Shown here: positions 6,399 through 12,073 of the stretch, one piece after another
How the letters are laid out: every line of letters starts with the position of its first letter
How positions within the stretch are numbered: position 1 is the stretch's first letter
Source: an uncultured Prevotella sp.
GTDB taxonomy: Bacteria; Bacteroidota; Bacteroidia; Bacteroidales; Bacteroidaceae
Assembly (NCBI GenBank): GCA_934190685.1
Contig: CAKPTK010000071.1
Coordinates: 1 to 12,073 of the forward strand
Direction of reading: 5' to 3'
Length of the DNA: 12,073 bases
The notes under the pieces: model-generated
What the model saw: only the letters and a program-made list of their open reading frames with translations
Databases searched by the model: none
Told to the model about the DNA's origin: nothing
Translations under genes and position numbers: made by a program

Positions 6399-9386
6399 AT
6401 GAATGAAAACATACCCCAGGAATGGAACCAGTTCTATCTGAAAGACGTGTCGTTCATGAATCTGATGATGCGGCGCATCTACAACGTGCTCATTGTCGCC
6501 AACCCCTATGACGCCTTCATGCTCGAGGACGACGGACGCGTGGAAGAGAAAATCTACAACGAGTATATGGAGCTGGGACTGCGCTATCCGCCCACGTTCA
6601 CCCAGGTGAGCACCACCGAAGAAGCGTCAAAGATACTCTCCACCACCAACGTGGACCTCGTCATCTGTATGCCGGGCAACGCCGACAACGACGCCTTCAG
6701 CGTGGCACGCGACATCAAAGCGGAATGGCCAGACATCCACTGCGTGGTGCTCACGCCTTTCTCCCACGGCATCACCAAGCGCATGGAAAACGAGGATCTC
6801 TCCATCTTCGACTATGTCTTCTGCTGGTTGGGGAACACCAATCTCATCCTGTCCATCATCAAACTCATCGAGGACAAGATGAACCTCGAGAACGACATAC
6901 GTAACGGAGGTGTGCAGATGATACTGCTCGTCGAGGACAGCATCCGCTTCTATTCTTCCATCCTACCCAACCTCTACAACTACATACTGCTCCAAAGCCA
7001 GCGTTTCTCCACCGAGGCGCTCAACCGCCACGCCGCCACCCTCCGCATGAGAGGACGGCCAAAAGTGGTGCTGGCACGCAGCTACGAGGAAGCCATCTCC
7101 ATCTATACGAAGTATGCAGACAACGTGTTGGGCGTGATCAGCGACGCCCGCTTCCCCTTCCAGGGCGAGAAAGACCCTGAGGCGGGACTGAAACTATGCC
7201 GGCAAATCAGGAAAAACGACCCTTTCCTGCCACTCATCATCGAAAGCAGCGAGCAGGAGAACCGGGAGAAGGCGGAACGGGAAGGATTCCGTTTCGTCGA
7301 CCAGAACTCGAAAAAAATGAGCATCGACCTGCGCCGGCAAATGGAGGAACACATGGGATTCGGCGACTTCATCTTCCGAGACCCCAAGACGCACAACGAG
7401 ATTGTGCGCATCCATTCACTGAAAGAGTTGCAGGACAACATCTTCAAGATACCCAACGACTCGATGCTCTACCACGTGAGCCGCAACCATGTGAGCCGCT
7501 GGCTCTGCGCCCGCGCCATCTTCCCCGTATCAGCATTCCTCAAAAACGTGACATGGGAGAAGCTGCAAGACGTGGACGCTCACCGACAAATCATCTTCGA
7601 CGCCATCGTGCAATACCGCAAGATGAAGAATATCGGCGTAGTGGCGGTGTTCGACCGTGGCAAGTTCGACAAGTATGCCCACTTCGCCCGCATCGGCGAG
7701 GGCTCGCTCGGCGGGAAAGGCAGAGGTCTCGCCTTCCTCGACAATGTCGTGAAGATGCATCCGGAATTCAACGCTTTTCCGGGAGTCACCGTGCAAATAC
7801 CCAAGACCGTAGTGCTCTGTACCGACGTGTTCGACCAGTTTATGGAGCAGAACAACCTCTACCAAATTGCCCTGAGCGACGCCAGTGACGAGGAGATTCT
7901 ACAACATTTTCTCAAGGCACAATTGCCCGACTCGCTGATTGCTGACTTCTTCACGTTTTTCGAAGCCACGAAGAGTCCTATCGCCATTCGCTCGTCGAGT
8001 CTGCTGGAGGACTCCCACTATCAGCCTTTCGCCGGCATCTACTCCACTTATATGATTCCTTGTCTTGACGACAAATACGAGATGCTGCGCATGCTCGCCT
8101 CAGCCATCAAGAGTGTCTATGCCTCGGTCTACTACCGTGACTCGAAGGCTTACATGACGGCTACGAGCAACGTTATCGACCAGGAGAAGATGGCGGTCAT
8201 CCTGCAAGAGGTGGTCGGCAAGACCTACGGCGACCACTATTATCCCAACATCAGCGGTGTGCTCCGCTCGCTCAACTACTACCCTATCGGCGACGAGACG
8301 GCGGAAGAAGGCATCGCCAGTCTGGCACTCGGCTTGGGCAAATATATCGTGGACGGTGGACAAACGCTGCGGGTGTCGCCCTATCATCCCCACCAAGTGT
8401 TGCAAACGAGCGAGATGGAGACAGCACTGCGCGAGACGCAGACCCAATTCTATGCACTCGACATGAAACATGTGGGTGACGACTTCAAGGTGGACGATGG
8501 ATTCAACATCCTCAAGCTCAAGGTGAAAGAGGCTGACAAAGAAGGTTCTCTCGCCGGCATAGCCTCCACTTACGACCCCTACGACCAAGTAATCCGAGAC
8601 GGCATCTATGAGGGAGGCCGCAAGATTATCTCATTCTGCGGAGTGTTGCAGCAAGGAGTGTTCCCACTCCCCGAGATTCTGCAAATGTCCATGAAGCATG
8701 GACAAGAATCAATGCGGCGTCCTGTGGAAATAGAGTTTGCCTGCAATCTCAACGCTGACGGAACTGGCGACTTCTATCTTTTGCAAATCCGGCCGATTGT
8801 CGACTCCAAACAAGTGCTCGATGAAGACCTCACGCTCATACCCGACGAAGATTGTCTGCTCAGGTCTCACACCTCGCTGGGCCACGGCATCGCGGACGAC
8901 GTGGTGGATGTGGTCTATGTGAAGACTGACGACAACTTCACCGCCATGAACAACCCGACCATCGCCGACGACATCGAGCGCATCAACCGGAAATTCCTTG
9001 CCGAAGGGAAAGGCTACATTCTGGCTGGACCGGGACGATGGGGATCGAGCGACTATTGGCTGGGCATTCCTGTGAAATGGCCGCACATCAGTGCCGCCAA
9101 GGTCATCGTTGAGGTGGGACTGCAAAACTACCGCGTAGACCCAAGCCAAGGTACCCACTTCTTTCAAAACCTCACCAGCTTCGGCGTAGGCTACTTCACG
9201 GTCAACCCCTACAAGAACGACGGGATTTTCCGCAAGGACATTCTCGACGCCATGCCCGCCGTGGAAGAAACCCAGTTTGTGCGCCATGTGCGGTTCGACC
9301 GACCTGCCAAAATCATGATGGACGGCATGAAGCAAGAGGGGGTGGTGTTGCTGCCCGAAGGCTATGAAACGAAAAAAGATATGTAA
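6399..9386 (+). CDS. Receiver-like/PEP-pyruvate-binding (PPDK ATP-grasp) hybrid protein
   Basis: This 995-residue cytoplasmic protein has four parts. Residues 27-160 look like a degenerate receiver domain: the acidic pocket reads VLIVANPYD and the phospho-Asp position after VDLVIC is Met91. Residues 172-325 look like a second receiver with plausible active residues (E179/D180, Asp249 in ISDARFP, Ser283-284, Lys305) and an insertion after its first helix. Residues 430-800 are an ATP-grasp domain as in PEP synthase/pyruvate phosphate dikinase: SLGGKGRGLA, IAIRSSSLLED (528-538), FAG (544-546), LQEVVG, LGLGKYIVDGG and the closing LQIRP (795-799). Residues 802-995 form an unfamiliar domain with GPGRWGSSDYWLG and THFFQNLTSFGVGYF. 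The phosphohistidine swivel domain and the PEP-binding barrel are absent, so it should not make PEP. It follows the radical SAM gene by 40 bases. A phosphate-sensing or nucleotide-dependent regulatory or phosphotransfer role is inference. Confidence 0.85.
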   Translation: MNENIPQEWNQFYLKDVSFMNLMMRRIYNVLIVANPYDAFMLEDDGRVEEKIYNEYMELGLRYPPTFTQVSTTEEASKILSTTNVDLVICMPGNADNDAFSVARDIKAEWPDIHCVVLTPFSHGITKRMENEDLSIFDYVFCWLGNTNLILSIIKLIEDKMNLENDIRNGGVQMILLVEDSIRFYSSILPNLYNYILLQSQRFSTEALNRHAATLRMRGRPKVVLARSYEEAISIYTKYADNVLGVISDARFPFQGEKDPEAGLKLCRQIRKNDPFLPLIIESSEQENREKAEREGFRFVDQNSKKMSIDLRRQMEEHMGFGDFIFRDPKTHNEIVRIHSLKELQDNIFKIPNDSMLYHVSRNHVSRWLCARAIFPVSAFLKNVTWEKLQDVDAHRQIIFDAIVQYRKMKNIGVVAVFDRGKFDKYAHFARIGEGSLGGKGRGLAFLDNVVKMHPEFNAFPGVTVQIPKTVVLCTDVFDQFMEQNNLYQIALSDASDEEILQHFLKAQLPDSLIADFFTFFEATKSPIAIRSSSLLEDSHYQPFAGIYSTYMIPCLDDKYEMLRMLASAIKSVYASVYYRDSKAYMTATSNVIDQEKMAVILQEVVGKTYGDHYYPNISGVLRSLNYYPIGDETAEEGIASLALGLGKYIVDGGQTLRVSPYHPHQVLQTSEMETALRETQTQFYALDMKHVGDDFKVDDGFNILKLKVKEADKEGSLAGIASTYDPYDQVIRDGIYEGGRKIISFCGVLQQGVFPLPEILQMSMKHGQESMRRPVEIEFACNLNADGTGDFYLLQIRPIVDSKQVLDEDLTLIPDEDCLLRSHTSLGHGIADDVVDVVYVKTDDNFTAMNNPTIADDIERINRKFLAEGKGYILAGPGRWGSSDYWLGIPVKWPHISAAKVIVEVGLQNYRVDPSQGTHFFQNLTSFGVGYFTVNPYKNDGIFRKDILDAMPAVEETQFVRHVRFDRPAKIMMDGMKQEGVVLLPEGYETKKDM

Positions 9387-9394
9387 TTATGCAA

Positions 9395-9428
9395 AAAGGT
9401 TGAAACGGATATTCTCCGTTTCACCTTT
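9395..9428 (+). terminator. Hairpin terminator after the PEP-binding protein gene
   Basis: AAAGG and TGAAACGG (with one unpaired T) pair with CCGTTTCA and CCTTT, giving a 13-bp stem with a 7-base loop just 8 bases after the stop codon. The following bases are A/T-rich (ATTATATAA) but not a pure T run. In the opposite direction the hairpin is followed by TTTTTG-like sequence, so it may work both ways. Confidence 0.75.
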
Positions 9429-9434
9429 ATTATA

Positions 9435-9442
9435 TAACTTTG
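9435..9442 (+). promoter_or_regulatory. -7 promoter element for the lipoprotein-lemA-TPM operon
   Basis: TAACTTTG matches the Bacteroidetes -7 box and sits about 30 bases before the ATG at 9473. No TTG is found at the expected distance upstream; that region is the 3' arm of the preceding terminator hairpin. The promoter is therefore either weak or dependent on another factor. Confidence 0.55.
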
Positions 9443-9472
9443 CCATCCGAAGAGTTATTAAAGAAGAAAATT

Positions 9473-10327
9473 ATGAAGAAGACTTCCATTATCGCCTTGG
9501 GCATGGTTGTCATGCTCAGCAGTTGTGGCACTTACGTAGGTAGTGGTGCCTATACGGGCGCATCACTCGGTTCTATCCTCGGTTCCGCTATCGGTGGAAT
9601 CTCAGGTGGCCCGCGTGGATCCGACATCGGCACGATTGTCGGCATGGCTGGAGGCGCCGTGCTTGGCGGTGTCATCGGACAACAAGCCGAAAACGCCCAG
9701 AAACAAGATATGCACAATCGCTATGAACGGATACAGCAACGCAAGGCAAAACAAAACGAACAGAGTTATCCACAAAGTTATCAACAGGGCTATCAACAAC
9801 AGGACAATACGGATGAGAGCGGTTTCGACCCCAACAACACGGCCGACGACCGCATCTACGACTTCAACAGTTCCGACTACACGGGCAACTACAGCGCCAC
9901 CCAGCCCACCTCGTCGGTGCCCGCTTCATCAAGCGTGGACGACTTGGTGGAAAACTACAAGTTCAATCCGTCCATCGAAATCACCAATGCCCGGTTTGTG
10001 GACGAGAATAAAGACAACGCCCTGAACCGTGGAGAATTGTGCAAAGTGATATTCGAGGTGAGAAACAATTCCAAGACCGAGCTTCACGATGTGGTGCCCA
10101 CAGTCATCGAATCAGAAAACAATCCACATATTTACATATCGCCGAGCGTCCATGTGGAAAGCATCGCACCCGGAAAGGGCATCCGCTATACCGCCATGGT
10201 CAAGGCCGACAACAAACTCAAAGACGGCAATGCCCAAATCTGCCTTTCCGTGCTGCAAGGCGGTAAAGCCATCTCCAAAGTGACAGAATTCAACATTCCG
10301 ACAACAAAAAAGAAAACAAGACAATAA
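9473..10327 (+). CDS. Glycine-zipper outer-membrane-type lipoprotein
   Basis: This is a predicted lipoprotein of 284 residues. The signal peptide ends in a lipobox LSSC, with Cys18 as the lipidated residue. Residues 24-71 contain two glycine-zipper helices (small residues every 3-4 positions, such as GSILGSAIGG and GGAVLGGVIGQ), as in the 2TM glycine-zipper proteins. A Gln/Tyr/Ser-rich low-complexity linker (about 85-150) leads to a C-terminal beta-sandwich-like domain (about 165-276), which opens with an Asp/Asn-rich turn (DENKDNALNRGE) that may bind calcium. The ATG at 9473 is chosen over an in-frame TTG at 9440, since the latter falls within the -7 box and would bury the signal peptide. 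It is 5 bases from lemA, so it is probably part of the LemA/TPM envelope module. Its exact role is unknown. Confidence 0.82.
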   Translation: MKKTSIIALGMVVMLSSCGTYVGSGAYTGASLGSILGSAIGGISGGPRGSDIGTIVGMAGGAVLGGVIGQQAENAQKQDMHNRYERIQQRKAKQNEQSYPQSYQQGYQQQDNTDESGFDPNNTADDRIYDFNSSDYTGNYSATQPTSSVPASSSVDDLVENYKFNPSIEITNARFVDENKDNALNRGELCKVIFEVRNNSKTELHDVVPTVIESENNPHIYISPSVHVESIAPGKGIRYTAMVKADNKLKDGNAQICLSVLQGGKAISKVTEFNIPTTKKKTRQ

Positions 10328-10332
10328 CAACT

Positions 10333-10929
10333 ATGAATTATATCAAGAAACATCTCGGACTGGTCATCACTCTGGCCGTCCTCGTCATCATTGTCCTTTG
10401 GGCAGTAGGAGGCTACAACGGTCTGGTGACTGAAAGCGAAAATGTGGACAACAGTTGGGCCAACGTGGAGACCCAATATCAGCGCAGAGCCGACCTCATC
10501 CCCAACCTCGTGAACACGGTCAAAGGGTATGCCACCCATGAGCGGGAAACACTCGAGGGAGTGATGAAAGCCAGAAGCGAGGCGACACAGATGAAGGTGG
10601 ACCCCACCAACCTCACTCCAGAAAAGTTGGCTGAATACCAAAAGGCACAAGGCAACATCTCACAAGCACTGGGCAGACTGATGGTCATCCAGGAACGTTA
10701 TCCTGAGTTGAAAGCCAACGAGAACTTCCAAGAGCTCCAGGCGCAGTTGGAGGGGACGGAAAACCGCATCAATGTGGCACGCAAAGATTTCAACGACGCA
10801 GCCAAGAGCTACAACGTGAGCATCCGCCGGTTCCCCAAGAACATCCTCGCAAACTTGTTCGGCTTTGAGAAGAAAGCCTACTTTGAGGCTCAGGCTGGCG
10901 CGGAAAAGGCTCCTGAGGTGAAATTCTAA
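10333..10929 (+). CDS. lemA: LemA family protein
   Basis: LemA proteins are inner-membrane proteins with a helical-bundle domain; their function is not settled. This 198-residue copy has the expected layout: a short basic N terminus, one membrane helix (about 8-25), then GYNGLV and the family signature VDNSWANVETQYQRRADLIPNLVNTVKGY (38-66), a long helical region with the RLMVIQERYPELKANENF block, and NVARKDFNDAAKSYN towards the C terminus. Length and motifs are normal. The gene is 5 bases from the lipoprotein gene and 11 bases from the TPM-domain gene. LemA next to a TPM-domain protein is a common bacterial arrangement, which supports joint function in the envelope. Confidence 0.94.
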   Translation: MNYIKKHLGLVITLAVLVIIVLWAVGGYNGLVTESENVDNSWANVETQYQRRADLIPNLVNTVKGYATHERETLEGVMKARSEATQMKVDPTNLTPEKLAEYQKAQGNISQALGRLMVIQERYPELKANENFQELQAQLEGTENRINVARKDFNDAAKSYNVSIRRFPKNILANLFGFEKKAYFEAQAGAEKAPEVKF

Positions 10930-10940
10930 TTCCGCAACAG

Positions 10941-11876
10941 ATGAAAAGACTTCTATCCACCTGTCTGTTGTTGATGGCTTCTGTGCTCCTGACCATAGCG
11001 GCACAGGAGCCATCTTCAGCATACACCATCGACAAGGTGCCCAACGTGCACCTGATGGACAAGCGGCTGTATACCACAGACCCCGCACAGATGTTGTCAC
11101 CAACGGCACAAGACAGCGTCAACACCATCTGCGCCCGTCTGGAAGAGGAGACAGGCATAGAAACCGCCGTGGTCATCCTGCCCTCCATTGGAGAGGCTAC
11201 ACCCTTCGACTTCGCCACGGAACTGTTCCGCCATTGGGGCATCGGCAAAAAGAAGAACAACAACGGACTGCTTGTGCTCTACATCGTGGATCAGCACAAA
11301 GTGCGTTTCCAGACAGGATATGGATTGGAAGGCGACCTCCCGGACGCCCTGTGCAAACGCATCCAACAGCAATACATCATTCCTTATCTCAAGCAAGGAG
11401 ACTGGAACAACGGCGTGGTCAACGGCATGCGGGCTGTATATCAAACGCTCAACGGAAGCATGAAACCCGACAATGAGGGCACTGACAACAACGAAACCTT
11501 CGCATTTCTCTTCCTCATCGGTGCCATTCTTTTCTTCATATTCTTGCCCTCCATTCTCAACAACCATCGCTCACGCTGCAGCCGATGTGGCAAACGCGCC
11601 GTCAAGAAAATATCCAGTCAACGCCTCACCCTATCCAATGGTGTCCGCATTCACCGCGACACCTACCAGTGCGAGCGCTGTGGAAACATCACTTACAAAG
11701 ACCATCGGGATGATGACAAACCAGACGGCAACGCCTTCCTCACAGGACTTTTCCTGGGTTCCCTGTTGGGTCGTGGCAGCTCACGTGGCGGAGGCTTTGG
11801 AGACAGCGGATTCTCCGGAGGCGGCAGTTTTGGCGGAGGAAGCACAGGCGGCGGCGGAGCAGAATCCGGATGGTAA
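10941..11876 (+). CDS. TPM-domain membrane protein with zinc ribbon and Gly-rich tail (YgcG-like)
   Basis: This exported, membrane-anchored protein of 311 residues starts with a signal peptide (about 1-21, ending IAAQ). The TPM domain follows (about 33-175, with LSPTAQDSVN, IETAVVILPSIG, LFRHWGIGKKKNNNGLLVLYIVD and the hallmark TGYGLEGDLPDA), then a membrane helix (about 187-206). A zinc-ribbon-like segment comes next (C213-x2-C216 and C244-x2-C247). The C terminus is Gly/Ser-rich and ends in the family's GGGGAESGW. The Gly-rich end is typical of YgcG/TPM proteins; the zinc ribbon between helix and tail is a less general addition. TPM domains have been reported both as phosphatases and as assembly factors, so the activity here is open. 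It is the last gene of the operon with lemA; I see no clear terminator after it. Confidence 0.9.
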   Translation: MKRLLSTCLLLMASVLLTIAAQEPSSAYTIDKVPNVHLMDKRLYTTDPAQMLSPTAQDSVNTICARLEEETGIETAVVILPSIGEATPFDFATELFRHWGIGKKKNNNGLLVLYIVDQHKVRFQTGYGLEGDLPDALCKRIQQQYIIPYLKQGDWNNGVVNGMRAVYQTLNGSMKPDNEGTDNNETFAFLFLIGAILFFIFLPSILNNHRSRCSRCGKRAVKKISSQRLTLSNGVRIHRDTYQCERCGNITYKDHRDDDKPDGNAFLTGLFLGSLLGRGSSRGGGFGDSGFSGGGSFGGGSTGGGGAESGW

Positions 11877-11940
11877 TCCTTAATTTATCTATAGAAAAAG
11901 TTTTATATGCTCTAAATATGTGAAAATATACAAAAATAAA

Positions 11941-11957
11941 GCACCAGTATTTGGTGC
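11941..11957. other. Inverted repeat overlapping the tRNA promoter
   Basis: GCACCA and TGGTGC form a perfect 6-bp stem with a 5-base loop. Its right arm contains part of the -33 element of the tRNA-Gly promoter. On the minus strand it is followed by TTTATTTTTG, so it could also terminate leftward transcripts. On the plus strand no T run follows, so it is not a good terminator for the TPM gene. The stretch 11877-11940 before it is A/T-rich and shows nothing else. Confidence 0.4.
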
Positions 11958-11981
11958 AAAGAGAAAAAATCCCTACCTTTG
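11950..11981 (+). promoter_or_regulatory. Promoter for the tRNA-Gly gene
   Basis: TTTG (11950-11953), a 20-base spacer and TACCTTTG (11974-11981) match the Bacteroidetes promoter consensus very well. The predicted start is near 11987, about 40 bases before the mature tRNA. More tRNAs may follow beyond the window edge. Confidence 0.8.
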
Positions 11982-12025
11982 CACCCCGTAAGTCAGAAGC
12001 TATCTGATAGCAAGATTTACGTCAT

Positions 12026-12073
12026 GCGGCAATAGCTCAGTTGGTAGAGCACAACCTTGCCAAGGTTGGGGTC
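12026..12073 (+). tRNA. tRNA-Gly (anticodon GCC), 3' part cut off by the window
   Basis: The first 48 bases are visible: 5' acceptor strand GCGGCAA, TA, D-arm GCTC...GAGC with the loop AGTTGGTA, and anticodon stem CAACC/GGTTG enclosing the loop TTGCCAA. The anticodon is GCC, which reads glycine codons GGC and GGU. The T-arm and the 3' acceptor strand lie beyond the edge. Confidence 0.92.

Noticed and set aside
8709..9335. A 208-codon open frame antisense to the PEP-binding protein gene.
   Set aside because: It is entirely within a well-supported gene, with no recognisable domain and no promoter.

Overview
The window looks like chromosomal DNA from a Bacteroidales bacterium, most likely Prevotella or a close relative. 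Promoters fit the Bacteroidetes pattern (TTG or TTTG, about 19-20 bases, then TAnnTTTG), strong Shine-Dalgarno sites are largely absent, and the proteins (XylE, the FecE-like ATPase, GdhA, the PEP/pyruvate-binding hybrid) have a Bacteroidetes character. Base composition is moderate and even, and I see no insertion sequence, phage gene or CRISPR array.

Left part, minus strand (1-5207). A three-gene operon with 4-base ATGA overlaps encodes a small membrane protein, a PduO-type cobalamin adenosyltransferase and a FecE/BtuD-like ABC ATPase, read from a clear promoter at 2824-2854. Downstream of it, 81 bases after the ATPase, lies a xylose-type sugar/H+ symporter cut by the window edge. Upstream of the operon is a 472-base non-coding stretch (2787-3258). 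It holds an 11-bp-phased TAAC repeat array, a hairpin terminator and a promoter that together may define a very short RNA. Further upstream are an RlpA-like double-psi beta-barrel protein and NADP-type glutamate dehydrogenase (gdhA), 34 bases apart and probably co-transcribed from a promoter at 5176-5207.

Middle, plus strand (5245-9428). A divergent promoter drives a two-gene unit: a radical SAM protein without a SPASM tail, and a 995-residue protein combining two receiver-like domains, a PPDK/PEP-synthase ATP-grasp domain and an unusual C-terminal domain. The phosphohistidine and PEP-binding domains of true PEP synthases are missing. The unit ends at a strong hairpin. This is the most interesting part of the window, although the proteins look like conserved Bacteroidetes families and not like a mobile system.

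Right part, plus strand (9435-12073). A tight three-gene operon encodes a glycine-zipper lipoprotein, LemA and a TPM-domain protein with a zinc ribbon and Gly-rich tail; it looks like a cell-envelope module. A tRNA-Gly(GCC) with its own promoter starts at the right edge and is cut off.

All assignments come from reading motifs by eye. No homology search was possible, and promoter, RNA and operator calls are predictions.
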